Of a DNA stretch of 64,000 bases, positions 31,729 through 41,050 are shown piece by piece (the stretch's first letter is position 1; every line of letters begins with the position of its first letter). The position numbers were made by a program, and so were the translations under genes. This DNA comes from Aestuariivirga litoralis. Its GTDB lineage: Bacteria; Pseudomonadota; Alphaproteobacteria; Rhizobiales; Aestuariivirgaceae. The notes below the pieces were generated by a model. The model searched no databases. It worked only from the letters and a program-made list of their open reading frames with translations, and was not told where the DNA came from. The stretch lies in contig NZ_QKVK01000004.1 in the NCBI RefSeq assembly GCF_003234965.1, forward strand, positions 301,038 through 365,037, written 5' to 3'.

Positions 31729-31756
31729 TCTATAGTTCTCTTTTTGTTCCAACGCA
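31729..31756 (-). promoter_or_regulatory. ssb promoter with LexA (SOS) box in the spacer
   Basis: On the minus strand TTGCGT (31756-31751) and TATAGA (31734-31729) are 16 bases apart. The whole spacer centre is GAACAAAAAGAGAAC (31749-31735), which on the plus strand is GTTC-N7-GTTC, the alphaproteobacterial LexA consensus. Bound LexA would block RNA polymerase. Confidence 0.75.
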
Positions 31757-31791
31757 AGCGGCCTAGCGTGATGCGATCGATGGAGGTTGAC

Positions 31792-32196
31792 ATGATCCGC
31801 ACGCTCGAGACCGACAAGGCCCCGAAACCCCTCTCCGCCTATGCGCAGGGGATCGAGATCCCGCCCGGGCACCGGGTGGTGCACGTGTCGGGACAGGTTG
31901 GGGTGACGCTGGACGGCCAGATTCCGGCGGACCCGGCCCGCCAGCATGAGCTGGCCTGGGAGAATGCGCTTGCCGTGCTGGCGGCCGCCGGCATGGACCA
32001 CACCCACATCGTGGATGCGCACTGCTACATCACCGAGCGGTCCCATCTCGGCATCTACCGCGCCACGCGCGACCGGTTCCTGAAAGGCCACAGGCCCGCC
32101 GCGACGCTTCTCATCGTGGCAGGCCTGGCTGACGAACGGCTGGTGGTCGAAGTCGACCTGGTGGCTGCGGCTGGGGCAGCGGGCCCGGCCACATGA
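31792..32196 (+). CDS. RidA-family protein (reactive enamine/imine deaminase)
   Basis: A 134-residue member of the YjgF/RidA family. The family's arginine-containing segment is present as RPAATLLIVAGLAD. ATG 31792 is preceded by GGAGG at a good distance. It is divergent from ssb, and its start lies only 43 bases from the SOS box, so partial SOS influence is possible. The substrate is not known. Confidence 0.85.
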   Translation: MIRTLETDKAPKPLSAYAQGIEIPPGHRVVHVSGQVGVTLDGQIPADPARQHELAWENALAVLAAAGMDHTHIVDAHCYITERSHLGIYRATRDRFLKGHRPAATLLIVAGLADERLVVEVDLVAAAGAAGPAT

Positions 32197-32216
32197 GGCC
32201 GAGCCGTCGAAACGGG

Positions 32217-32360
32217 TTAACGGCGCTTGAGCAGACCGAACAGCGGGTGACGACGGGCATGGGCGCGCTCCTTCGCAGGCGCAGCATGATGCTCAGCGTC
32301 TTTCGACTGCATCATGGCAGTCTGATAAACGTTTGAATAAGTGTCCAAAATCCAGTTCAT
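32217..32360 (-). CDS. 47-residue basic small protein, unknown function
   Basis: ATG 32360 is preceded by AAGGAG with 7 bases spacing and the frame runs 47 codons to TAA. The protein starts MNWILDTYSNVYQTAMMQS and ends in a Lys/Arg/His-rich tail (HARRHPLFGLLKRR). There is no signal peptide and I recognise no family. The strong ribosome site and the divergent promoter space shared with the LysR-type gene make it more likely real than chance. Confidence 0.55.
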   Translation of the reverse strand: MNWILDTYSNVYQTAMMQSKDAEHHAAPAKERAHARRHPLFGLLKRR

Positions 32361-32481
32361 GATATTTCTCCTTGGCCCTTAAATCGGCTTCTCTTGAACG
32401 TCCCCAATATGGTTCTTTCGCTCTTGCAACACAAACGGCATTAATCTACGCTACCTGTAACAAAAACTCACAGGTGAGCCT

Positions 32482-33429
32482 CTGGGACGCCGTCTGCCAT
32501 CGCTGAATGCCCTCAAGGCCTTCGAAGCTGCCGCCCGGCTCGAAAGCTTCACGGATGCGGCTGCCGAGCTCTTCGTCACCCATGCCGCGATCAGCCGCCA
32601 TGTGCGCGATCTCGAGGACTGGCTGGGCACCCCTCTCTTCCTGCGCACCGGCCGGGGCGTCGAACTGACCGATGCCGGCCGCCGCTTCGCGCTGCGTTTG
32701 ACGCCCCTCTTCGACCAGCTGGCGGATGCCACCCGCGAGGCCGCGGCGGTGGGCGACGTGCGCCAGCTGAAAGTGTCTGTCGAACCCTCCATCGCCTCGC
32801 GCTGGCTGGTGCCCCGCCTCGGCCGCTTCAACGAGCTGCACCCGGACATCGAGCTCTCGATCGACCCCACCAGCAAGCTTGCCGACTTCCGCTCCGGCGA
32901 GGCCGATGTCGGCATCCGCTATGGCGCGGGGCAGTGGGACGACGTCGAGGCGCAGAAGCTGACCGATGCGATGATCTTCCCCGTCTGCGCGCCGAAGCTG
33001 CTCCGGGAGCGGAGCGATCTGAAGCCCGCCGATCTCGCCGACTTCAACCTGCTCCATGAATCGCGGAAGCAGTGGTGGGCCGACTGGCTCGCCGCTGCCG
33101 GAGTATCAGGCGTGGAGGACTGGCGTGGCACGCTGTTCCAGAACCATCTCGCCATCGAGGCGGCGGAGGCCGGCCAGGGCTTCGCCCTCACTGACCAGGT
33201 TCTGGCGACCGACTCGATCCTCGAGGGCTGGCTGGTCAGGCCCTTCAGTTTCGACATGAAGGACCACTGGCATTACTGGATCGTGCGCGGCAAGGGCCAG
33301 AAGGAGACGGTTCCGGTCCGGGCCTTCCGCGAATGGATGATGGGCGAGATCGCGGATACCAACAGGAAATTCGCGCAACTCGCCGGCCAGAAGCCGCCAG
33401 CCGTTGCAGGAAAGGCCGCGACGGCCTAG
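32482..33429 (+). CDS. LysR-family transcription regulator (GcvA-like), apparent CTG start
   Basis: About 315 residues with the N-terminal winged helix-turn-helix (LPSLNALKAFEAAARLESFT) and a C-terminal effector domain. The family N-terminus is encoded from about 32482, but between the in-frame TAA at 32458-32460 and Val41 (GTG 32602) there is no ATG, GTG or TTG. A CTG at 32482, four bases after AGGTGA, is the best candidate. A start at 32602 would remove most of the DNA-binding domain. Alternatives are a decayed start or a sequencing error. It is divergent from the 47-residue gene. Confidence 0.72.
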   Translation: MGRRLPSLNALKAFEAAARLESFTDAAAELFVTHAAISRHVRDLEDWLGTPLFLRTGRGVELTDAGRRFALRLTPLFDQLADATREAAAVGDVRQLKVSVEPSIASRWLVPRLGRFNELHPDIELSIDPTSKLADFRSGEADVGIRYGAGQWDDVEAQKLTDAMIFPVCAPKLLRERSDLKPADLADFNLLHESRKQWWADWLAAAGVSGVEDWRGTLFQNHLAIEAAEAGQGFALTDQVLATDSILEGWLVRPFSFDMKDHWHYWIVRGKGQKETVPVRAFREWMMGEIADTNRKFAQLAGQKPPAVAGKAATA

Positions 33430-33462
33430 CGTCCGCCGCGTCCACATCCGGAATCGAGATCC

Positions 33463-33840
33463 ATGGCCCGCGCGAAATATGACTGCCTGAAGTGCCCCGG
33501 TTACTGCTGCTCCTACCCCGTCATCGAAGTGAAGGACAAGGATGCCGAGCGCATCGCCAAGCATTTCGGCCTGAGCCTGAAGGACGCCGAGAAGAAGTTC
33601 TTCAAGTCGGCGCATGGCTACAAGCGCGTGATGCGCCGCCAGAAGGACGAGCATTTCGGCAAGATCTGCCAGTTCTTCGACACCACCGAACGCCGCTGCA
33701 CCATCTATGCCGCGCGCCCCTCCACCTGCCGCATCTTCCCGGGTGAAGGCCACTGCGGCTATTATGACTTCCTGAAGTTCGAGCGTGCGGGCCAGGAGGA
33801 CGAGACCTACATCTCGACCACCAATCACTCCGGCAACTGA
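33463..33840 (+). CDS. YkgJ-family cysteine cluster protein
   Basis: A 125-residue soluble protein. CLKCPGYCC near the start and the later cysteines in ICQF, RRCTIY, STCRIF and GHCGYY form the zinc or Fe-S binding cluster of the YkgJ/CxxCxxxCC family. Molecular role unknown. Its 3' end overlaps the convergent MATE exporter gene by 16 bases. Confidence 0.85.
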   Translation: MARAKYDCLKCPGYCCSYPVIEVKDKDAERIAKHFGLSLKDAEKKFFKSAHGYKRVMRRQKDEHFGKICQFFDTTERRCTIYAARPSTCRIFPGEGHCGYYDFLKFERAGQEDETYISTTNHSGN

Positions 33841-35177
33841 CGTTTCGCCAGGAGCTCGAAGCGCCAGGCCAGCAGCGTGCCGGTGAAGGCAAGGCCGATG
33901 GCCACGCCGCCCCACAGTCCGATGGCGCCCCAGCCGAAATGGAAGCCGAACAGGTAGCCGCTGCCCAGCCCGATCAGCCAGTAGCCGATGCCGGCGATGA
34001 TCAGCGGCACCACCGCATCCTTGAGGCCGCGCAGCGCGTGCGATGCGATGGCCTGCAGCCCGTCGAACACCTGGAACACCGCTGCGATCAGCAGCAGAGA
34101 CGCCACGAGGCCGCCGATCTGCGCAAAATTCGGGTCAGAGGGGTCGAGGAAGATGTGACTGATCAGGCCGGGTGCGAAGACCGGGATGACCACCAGCAGC
34201 AGCGGCACGCCGACGCCGACCAGCATGCCGAGATTCCCCGCCTGCCGCGCCGCCGCCGGGTCCCGCGCCCCGACGAAATAGGCGACGCGCACCATGGCGC
34301 CCTCGGAAATGCCCAGCGAAATGACGAAGGGAATGGCGATCCAGCCCATCACCATCTGGTAGGCGGCGAGTTCCACCGTCCCGAGAATGCCTGACAGCAG
34401 CGACGTCGTGGCGAAGAGCCCCGACTCCATCGCAACGATGCCCGCCACCGGAAGCCCCAGCTTGACCAGCGGCCCATAGGCGCGCGGCCCCCCGATTGTG
34501 CCGGGATGCAGCGGCAGGCGGCGCTGCCGGATGAGGAAGAAGGTATAGACCGCCAGGCACAGGAACTTGAACCACATGGAAACGGCCCAGGCGATGCCTG
34601 CCCCGGCAATGCCCAGCTTGGCGAAGCCGAAGCTGCCGTGCACCAGCCCCTGCATGAGGAAATAGTTGAGGATGACCGTCACCACCGTCACCGCTAGCAC
34701 GAAGCCGGTCTTCATCATCGCCGCGGCGAAGCTCCTGAGCACGCCAAACCACACGATGGGCAGCATGGCGAAGGCAAAGCCCGTGTAATAGGGCCCGGCG
34801 AGTGCGATCACCTGCGGCTGCTGGCCCAGTGCCTTCAGCACATGGCCGAGGTTCAGCACGATGACCGTGACGACGAGGCCAAGGAGGCCCGCCAGGATCA
34901 TGCCGCGGATCAGCTCCGGCACGATCCGTTCGCGGTTCAGGGCACCGCGCGCCTCCGAGACGAGAACACCCACGACGGAAAAGAACCCCATCAGGATGAT
35001 GCACATCTGGTAGGAGAGATCGGTCGAGATGCCGGCGGCTGCGAGGTCGATCGCACCAAGCCTGCCCACCACCATCTTGGCGGTGATGATCATCATCACG
35101 TCGGCGAGATAGGCGAAGATCAGCGGCAAGGCGATGGTGATCAACGCCTTGATTTCAAGCAGGCGGGGTGGCTTCAC
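33825..35177 (-). CDS. MATE-family multidrug/cation exporter
   Basis: A 450-residue integral membrane protein with about twelve segments and internal two-fold similarity, as in NorM-type exporters that couple drug efflux to Na+ or H+ entry. Conserved stretches include GLPVAGIVAMESGLF and GISEGAMVRVAYFVGA. Start is GTG 35177 with AGGA eight bases upstream. Substrate unknown. Confidence 0.9.
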   Translation of the reverse strand: MKPPRLLEIKALITIALPLIFAYLADVMMIITAKMVVGRLGAIDLAAAGISTDLSYQMCIILMGFFSVVGVLVSEARGALNRERIVPELIRGMILAGLLGLVVTVIVLNLGHVLKALGQQPQVIALAGPYYTGFAFAMLPIVWFGVLRSFAAAMMKTGFVLAVTVVTVILNYFLMQGLVHGSFGFAKLGIAGAGIAWAVSMWFKFLCLAVYTFFLIRQRRLPLHPGTIGGPRAYGPLVKLGLPVAGIVAMESGLFATTSLLSGILGTVELAAYQMVMGWIAIPFVISLGISEGAMVRVAYFVGARDPAAARQAGNLGMLVGVGVPLLLVVIPVFAPGLISHIFLDPSDPNFAQIGGLVASLLLIAAVFQVFDGLQAIASHALRGLKDAVVPLIIAGIGYWLIGLGSGYLFGFHFGWGAIGLWGGVAIGLAFTGTLLAWRFELLAKRQLPE

Positions 35178-35222
35178 GATTCGAATCCTGACGTCACGAC
35201 AGGCTTAGCTGTTGCCCCCTTG

Positions 35223-37103
35223 TCAGGCAACTCCGCTTTCCTGCTGCACATGGCGGGTGATCTCCGCCAGGAAGACCTCGGCAAATTGCTGCAGTTTCGA
35301 CTCGCCCACGCCGTGCACTTCGCCGAAGTCCCAGCGCGTCAGCGGCCGCTTCGCCGCCATGTCGATCAGCGTGCGGTCGGTGAACACCACATAGGCCGGC
35401 ACCTTGCGCTCCTTGGCGAGCTTGGCACGCAGCGACTTCAGCCGCTGCAGCAGCGCGTCGGAGACACCGCCCTCCTCCACGGCCGCCACCAGCTTGCGCG
35501 CCCGTTCGGCCTTGCGCGACGTGCGCACCGGGTCCTGCCGGTAGCGGAAACTGCCGTCGCCCCGCGCCAGCGCGTGGCCCTTGGGCGAGATCGACAGGCC
35601 GCCATAGCCCGCCACATCGATGGCGAGATAGCCGCCGCCCACCAACTGCCGGATCATCGACTGCCAGTGCTGCCGCCCCTGCGCCTTGCCGATGCCGAAG
35701 ACGGGAAGCTCTGTGTGACGCAGTGTATCGCCCTTCTCGTTGCTTTTCCCCGCCAGCACATCCGCCACATGCGCCGCCCCGAAGCGCTGCCCGGTGGTCT
35801 TCACCGCCTCCAGCACCCACTGCGCCTCCGCCGTACCGTCCACCAGATGAACGGGATCGAGGCAGACGTCACAGTTTCCGCAGGGTGGCGACTCCTCGCC
35901 GAAATAGAACAGCAGGTTCTGCCGCCGGCACTCCGGTGCCTCGCAATAGGCGACCAGCGCATCGAGCCTCTTGTGCTCGCGCCGCCGCCGTTCGTCGCCG
36001 CCCTCCTCCTGGTCGATGAACCGGCGCCGCAGCTGAATGTCGCCCAGGCCATAGACCATCTTCACATCGGCCGGACTGCCGTCGCGCCCCGCGCGCCCGA
36101 TCTCCTGATAGTAGGCATCCAATGAGGACGGCAGGTCAGCATGGAACACGAAGCGCACGTCCGGCTTGTCGATCCCCATGCCAAAGGCGATGGTGGCGCA
36201 GACGATGACACCCTTCTCCGTCATGAACAGGCTCTGCGCCTCCGCCCGGTCCTCCGCACTCATGCCTGCGTGGTAGGCAATGGCGCGGAAGCCCTTGGAG
36301 ACGAGGAAGGCCGCCCATTCCTCCGTCGACTTGCGCGACAGCGCATAGACGATGCCGGACTGCCCGGCCCGGCCGTCGAGGAAATCGATCAGCTGCTGCT
36401 TGGCATTGTCCTTGGGCGAAACCGCGAGCTGCAGGTTCGGCCGGTCGAAACCCGCGACATAGACCTCCGCATCCCCGCCGAAGATCTTCCCCACGATGTC
36501 CCGCCTGGTCGCCTCGTCCGCCGTCGCCGTGAAGGCGCCGATCGGAACGCCGGGGAAGGACTGCCGCAGCGTCTGCAGCATGTCGTATTCCGGCCGGAAG
36601 GCCGGCCCCCATTGCGAGATGCAATGCGCCTCGTCGATGGCGATCAGCTGCACGTTCAGCCGTGCCAGTGCCCCCACCATGCGCTCGGTCATCAGCCGCT
36701 CGGGCGAGAGATAGAGCAGCCTCACCTCGCCCGCCGCCACCCGCCGCCAGATGGCGACGTTCTCCTCCCGGTCCTGCGCCGAGTTGATGCTCTCCGCCGC
36801 AACGCCAGCCAGCTTCAGCGCCGCCACCTGGTCCTGCATCAGCGCGACGAGCGGCGACACCACGATGGCCAGCCCGCCCCGCGCCAGCGCCGGCACCTGG
36901 TAGCACAGCGACTTCCCCGACCCCGTCGGCATCACCGCCAGCACGTTCCGCCCCGCGAGCAAGGTGGTGACGATCCCTTCCTGGCCGGGCCGGAAAGTCT
37001 CGTAACCGAAGGTCTTGCGGAGGATGTCGTGCGGGCTCACGGGCCGAGGTCTAGCCGCTCCGCCGCGATTCGGGTGCCGCTTATCGATTTCCTCCCCGGG
37101 CAT
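35223..37103 (-). CDS. recQ: ATP-dependent DNA helicase RecQ
   Basis: A 3'-5' helicase for recombination and fork repair, about 626 residues from ATG 37103 (GTG 37040 and 37151 are alternatives). Motif I MPTGSGKSLCYQ, DEAH box DEAHCISQWG, a zinc-binding Cys cluster (CEAPEC...PPCGNCDVC), winged helix, and a C-terminal HRDC domain. After the DEAH box it reads WGPAFR where E. coli has WGHDFR. It is divergent from uvrA. Confidence 0.95.
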   Translation of the reverse strand: MPGEEIDKRHPNRGGAARPRPVSPHDILRKTFGYETFRPGQEGIVTTLLAGRNVLAVMPTGSGKSLCYQVPALARGGLAIVVSPLVALMQDQVAALKLAGVAAESINSAQDREENVAIWRRVAAGEVRLLYLSPERLMTERMVGALARLNVQLIAIDEAHCISQWGPAFRPEYDMLQTLRQSFPGVPIGAFTATADEATRRDIVGKIFGGDAEVYVAGFDRPNLQLAVSPKDNAKQQLIDFLDGRAGQSGIVYALSRKSTEEWAAFLVSKGFRAIAYHAGMSAEDRAEAQSLFMTEKGVIVCATIAFGMGIDKPDVRFVFHADLPSSLDAYYQEIGRAGRDGSPADVKMVYGLGDIQLRRRFIDQEEGGDERRRREHKRLDALVAYCEAPECRRQNLLFYFGEESPPCGNCDVCLDPVHLVDGTAEAQWVLEAVKTTGQRFGAAHVADVLAGKSNEKGDTLRHTELPVFGIGKAQGRQHWQSMIRQLVGGGYLAIDVAGYGGLSISPKGHALARGDGSFRYRQDPVRTSRKAERARKLVAAVEEGGVSDALLQRLKSLRAKLAKERKVPAYVVFTDRTLIDMAAKRPLTRWDFGEVHGVGESKLQQFAEVFLAEITRHVQQESGVA

Positions 37104-37230
37104 GACAGCCCTGCCCCTGCGGCGCTTGGGGAACACGCCCCGCGCCACCACCTAAGCCATCTGTGGATAACCAGAACTCTACCGGTGCAACCCGCGTATC
37201 ATGTCACGAGGGTGGAGCATCCTTGCGGAT

Positions 37231-37245
37231 GTTCTCTTTTTGATC
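37231..37245 (+). promoter_or_regulatory. SOS (LexA) box upstream of uvrA
   Basis: GTTCTCTTTTTGATC lies 13 bases before the uvrA ATG. It matches GTTC-N7-GTTC at 7 of 8 fixed bases and shares its first 12 bases with the ssb box at 31735. LexA control of uvrA is well known in bacteria; the site itself is predicted. Confidence 0.65.
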
Positions 37246-37258
37246 TAGTCGAGATGCC

Positions 37259-40180
37259 ATGCCAGAGCAAAAGAAAGTCCTGTCCATCCAGGGTGCGCGC
37301 GAGCACAACCTGAAGAATGTCTCGCTGGAGCTTCCGCGCGACAAGCTGATCGTGTTCACGGGGCTTTCGGGCTCCGGCAAGTCCTCGCTCGCCTTCGACA
37401 CGATCTATGCCGAGGGCCAGCGGCGCTATGTCGAGTCGCTCTCTGCCTATGCCCGGCAGTTCCTCGAGATGATGCAGAAGCCGGACGTCGACCAGATCGA
37501 CGGCCTGTCGCCCGCCATCTCGATCGAGCAGAAGACGACGAGCCGCAACCCGCGCTCGACCGTCGGCACCGTCACCGAGATCTACGACTACATGCGCCTG
37601 CTCTTCGCGAGGATCGGCGTGGCCTATTCGCCGGCCACCGGCCTTCCCATCGAGAGCCAGACGGTGACCCAGATGGTCGACCGCGTGATGGCGCTGGAGG
37701 AAGGAACCCGCCTCTATCTCCTCGCCCCCATCGTGCGCGGCCGCAAGGGCGAGTACCGCAAGGAACTGGCCGAGCTGCAGAAGAAGGGCTTCACCCGTGT
37801 GAAGGTCGACGGCCAGTTCCACGAGATCGACAGCGTTCCGGCCCTCGACAAGAAGTTCAAGCACGACATCGACGTGGTGGTGGACCGCCTCGTGGTGCGC
37901 GGCGACATCGCCACCCGCCTTGCCGACAGTTTCGAGACCGCGCTGAAGCTGGCCGACGGCTTGGCCGTCGCCGAATTCGCCGACAAGCCGCTCCCCGCGT
38001 CGGCCACGTCCGAGGAAGGTGCGAACAAGTCGAAGAACGAGACGCATGAGCGCCTCCTGTTCTCGGAGCGCTTCGCCTGCCCCGTCTCCGGCTTCACCAT
38101 CGACGAGATCGAGCCGCGGCTCTTCTCCTTCAACAACCCCTATGGCGCCTGCCCCAAATGCGACGGGCTCGGCACCGAGCTTCATTTCGAGCCGGAGCTC
38201 GTGGTGCCCGACGCCTCGCTCTCGATGAAGGAGGGCGCGATCCTGCCTTGGGCGCGCACCGGCAATACCTCGCCCTATTACAACCAGACGCTCGAAGCCC
38301 TGGCCAAGCACTACAAGGTGTCGATGAACACGCCGTGGAAGGACATTCCGAAGAAGGCGCGCGAGGCGATCCTGTTCGGCACGGGCGAGGACGAGGTCAC
38401 CATCACCTATGACGACGGCATCCGCGCCTACAAGACCAAGAAGCCCTTCGAGGGCGTGATCGGCAACATCGAGCGGCGCTGGCGCGAGACCGATTCCGAG
38501 TGGATGCGGGAGGAACTCTCCAAGTACCAGTCGGACCATCCCTGCTCCGAATGCAACGGCTTCCGCCTGAAGCCGCAGGCGCTGGCCGTGAAGGTCGACC
38601 GCAAGCACATCGGCGAAATCTCCGCCATGTCGATCCGCGAAGCCAATGAGTGGTTCGCGAGCCTCCCGAAGAAGCTCAAGGCCAAGGACCAGGAAATCGC
38701 CTCGCGCATCCTGAAGGAAATCCGCGACCGGCTGAAGTTCCTCGTCGACGTGGGGCTGGACTATCTCAACCTCTCGCGCACCTCCGGCACGCTGTCGGGC
38801 GGCGAGAGCCAGCGCATCCGGCTCGCCTCGCAGATCGGCTCGGGCCTCACCGGCGTTCTCTACGTGCTGGACGAGCCCTCCATCGGCCTGCACCAGCGCG
38901 ACAACGCGCGGCTCCTCGAAACCCTCGTCCACCTGCGCGACCTCGGCAACACGGTGATCGTCGTCGAGCATGACGAGGATGCGATCCGGCTCGCGGACTA
39001 TGTGGTCGACATCGGCCCCGGTGCGGGCGTCCATGGCGGCCAGATCATCGCGCAGGGCACGCCCGCCGAGATCATGGCGAATCCCAAGTCGCTCACCGGG
39101 CAATATCTCACCGGCCAGCAGGCCGTGCCGCTGCCCGGCATCCGCCGCAAGTGGGACAAGGGCCGTTCGATCCGCGTCAAGGGTGCCCGCGCCAACAACC
39201 TCAAGAACGTCTCGGCAGAAATTCCGCTGGGCGTCTTCACCTGCGTCACCGGTGTCTCGGGTGGCGGCAAGTCGACGCTGCTGATCGACACCGTCTACAA
39301 GGCCGCGGCGCGCAAGCTCATGGGCACGCGCGAGGCGCCGGCCGAGCATGACCGGGTCGAGGGCCTCGAACTCCTCGACAAGATCATCGACATCGACCAG
39401 AGCCCCATCGGCCGCACGCCGCGCTCCAACCCCGCCACCTATACCGGCGCCTTCACCCCGATCCGCGACTGGTTCGCAGGCCTCCCTGAGGCCAAGGCCC
39501 GCGGCTACGAGCCGGGGCGCTTCTCCTTCAACGTCAAGGGTGGGCGCTGCGAGACCTGCCAGGGTGACGGCGTCATCAAGATCGAGATGCACTTCCTGCC
39601 GGACGTCTATGTGACCTGCGACGCCTGCCACGGCCACCGCTACAATCGCGAGACGCTGGAGATCAGGTTCAAGGACAAGTCGATCGCCGACGTCCTCGAG
39701 ATGACCGTCTCGGAAGCCGCCGACTTCTTCCGCGCCGTGCCGAGCGTGCGCGACAAGATGGAGACGCTGGAGCGCGTGGGGCTCGGTTACATCAAGGTCG
39801 GCCAGCAGGCCACCACGCTCTCGGGCGGCGAGGCGCAGCGCGTGAAGCTCGCCAAGGAACTCTCCCGCAGAGCCACCGGCCGCACGCTGTACCTGCTCGA
39901 TGAGCCGACCACGGGCCTGCACTTCCACGACGTGAAGAAGCTGCTCGAGGTGCTGCACGAGCTGGTCGACCAGGGCAACTCGGTCGTTGTCATCGAGCAC
40001 AATCTCGAGGTCATCAAGACCGCCGACTGGATCATCGACCTGGGGCCCGAGGGCGGCGACGGCGGCGGCGAGATCGTGGTGGCGGGAACGCCCGAGGACG
40101 TGGTGCGCGAGAAGCGCAGCTACACCGGCCACTTTCTGAAAGACGTGCTGAAGCGCGGCAAGAGGCAGGCGGCGGAGTAG
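37259..40180 (+). CDS. uvrA: excinuclease ABC subunit A
   Basis: Damage-recognition ATPase of nucleotide excision repair, 973 residues. Two ABC modules are visible: Walker [12 protein letters not shown] and [11 protein letters not shown], signatures [12 protein letters not shown] and [12 protein letters not shown]. Zinc-finger cysteines occur in CPVSGF...CPKC, CSECNGF and CETCQGDG. An SOS box precedes it. The stop overlaps the next start by one base (TAGTG). Confidence 0.98.
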   Translation: MPEQKKVLSIQGAREHNLKNVSLELPRDKLIVFTGLSGSGKSSLAFDTIYAEGQRRYVESLSAYARQFLEMMQKPDVDQIDGLSPAISIEQKTTSRNPRSTVGTVTEIYDYMRLLFARIGVAYSPATGLPIESQTVTQMVDRVMALEEGTRLYLLAPIVRGRKGEYRKELAELQKKGFTRVKVDGQFHEIDSVPALDKKFKHDIDVVVDRLVVRGDIATRLADSFETALKLADGLAVAEFADKPLPASATSEEGANKSKNETHERLLFSERFACPVSGFTIDEIEPRLFSFNNPYGACPKCDGLGTELHFEPELVVPDASLSMKEGAILPWARTGNTSPYYNQTLEALAKHYKVSMNTPWKDIPKKAREAILFGTGEDEVTITYDDGIRAYKTKKPFEGVIGNIERRWRETDSEWMREELSKYQSDHPCSECNGFRLKPQALAVKVDRKHIGEISAMSIREANEWFASLPKKLKAKDQEIASRILKEIRDRLKFLVDVGLDYLNLSRTSGTLSGGESQRIRLASQIGSGLTGVLYVLDEPSIGLHQRDNARLLETLVHLRDLGNTVIVVEHDEDAIRLADYVVDIGPGAGVHGGQIIAQGTPAEIMANPKSLTGQYLTGQQAVPLPGIRRKWDKGRSIRVKGARANNLKNVSAEIPLGVFTCVTGVSGGGKSTLLIDTVYKAAARKLMGTREAPAEHDRVEGLELLDKIIDIDQSPIGRTPRSNPATYTGAFTPIRDWFAGLPEAKARGYEPGRFSFNVKGGRCETCQGDGVIKIEMHFLPDVYVTCDACHGHRYNRETLEIRFKDKSIADVLEMTVSEAADFFRAVPSVRDKMETLERVGLGYIKVGQQATTLSGGEAQRVKLAKELSRRATGRTLYLLDEPTTGLHFHDVKKLLEVLHELVDQGNSVVVIEHNLEVIKTADWIIDLGPEGGDGGGEIVVAGTPEDVVREKRSYTGHFLKDVLKRGKRQAAE

Positions 40181-40641
40181 TGTTCCTCTACTTCGCCTAT
40201 GGCTCCAACATGTCCAGGCGCCAGATGCGCGCGCGCTGCCCGGACCATGAGTGCCTCGGCAAGGCGGTGCTGAAGGACCACGCTTTGTGTTTTCCGCGCC
40301 ATTCCACATATCGGAACTGCGGCGTCGCAGGTCTCGTGGAACAACCAGGCGCAGAGGTATGGGGTGTCGTCTACCGCCTGCACGACCGCGACCTCGCCGC
40401 GCTCGACAGGCGCGAAGGCTATGACCCCGCCATGCCCGCTGACGCGAACCGCTACAACCGGCAGGCCGTCCGTGTGCTGATGGACGGCAACGAACTGGAC
40501 TGCCTCACCTATTTCGCCCGGCCGGAGCCGGGTGAGCATATTCCGAGTGTCGCGTATCTCGCGACTATCCTCGAAGGCGCGGAGGAGAATGGGCTGCCGG
40601 CGGACTATGTGGCGGGGCTCAAGGTGGTCCGCGTCCTCTAG
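40180..40641 (+). CDS. gamma-glutamylcyclotransferase-like (AIG2/GGCT fold) protein
   Basis: A 153-residue protein starting FLYFAYGSNMS, the substrate-binding YGSN motif of the GGCT fold, with the likely catalytic Glu in DRREGYDP. The family cyclises gamma-glutamyl amides to 5-oxoproline, but many members have unknown substrates. The GTG start overlaps the uvrA stop, so it is translated from the uvrA message. Confidence 0.85.
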   Translation: MFLYFAYGSNMSRRQMRARCPDHECLGKAVLKDHALCFPRHSTYRNCGVAGLVEQPGAEVWGVVYRLHDRDLAALDRREGYDPAMPADANRYNRQAVRVLMDGNELDCLTYFARPEPGEHIPSVAYLATILEGAEENGLPADYVAGLKVVRVL

Positions 40642-40679
40642 GGCCGCGGTCAACCACTCCGCACGACATCCCCCTAACA

Positions 40680-40934
40680 CCGTCATCCCGGCGAAGGCCG
40701 GGATCCAGCTTTCCTTCAGCCTGTCCATTGCCGAAAGCGTCACCCCGGCCCTCGCCCGGGTGACGGCACTTTTCTTGACCTGCTTCGCAATCGATTTTGT
40801 AACGATTGTTTTCCTGTTACAGGACCACCCCGGTCGCCCCCTAGCGGCCCCCTTCCTAAAGCCAGCCCAAGCCCTCCGCAGGGGCTCTCGCGGCCGTCCC
40901 CAAAGCTGGAACCCGGCCTTCGCCGGGATGACGG
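40680..40934. repeat. 255-bp element with 33-bp terminal inverted repeats
   Basis: The left end (40680-40712) and the complement of the right end (40902-40934) agree at 32 of 33 bases and belong to the same palindrome family as copies 1 and 2. A third arm (CACCCCGGCCCTCGCCCGGG, about 40741-40760) pairs with the left end and makes a nested 86-bp palindrome at 40681-40766. The interior has no credible gene, and I see no clear target duplication. It looks like a MITE or a compound palindromic repeat. Confidence 0.75.
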
Positions 40935-41050
40935 CTCCTGGTGAGGGTCCGGCACCCCCGGGCATGACCCCATGTCCCGAGCCCCTTGAGATCATCCGCG
41001 TTCACCTGCATGACCCGTGTTCAGCGCAATTCTTGCCGGAAGGCCCTGAC

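Noticed and set aside
37199..40309. A 1036-codon open frame on the minus strand
   Set aside because: It is antisense to uvrA, which has all its motifs. Long antisense frames are expected from third-position GC bias; the same holds for frames opposite gyrA, clpA, glmS and others.
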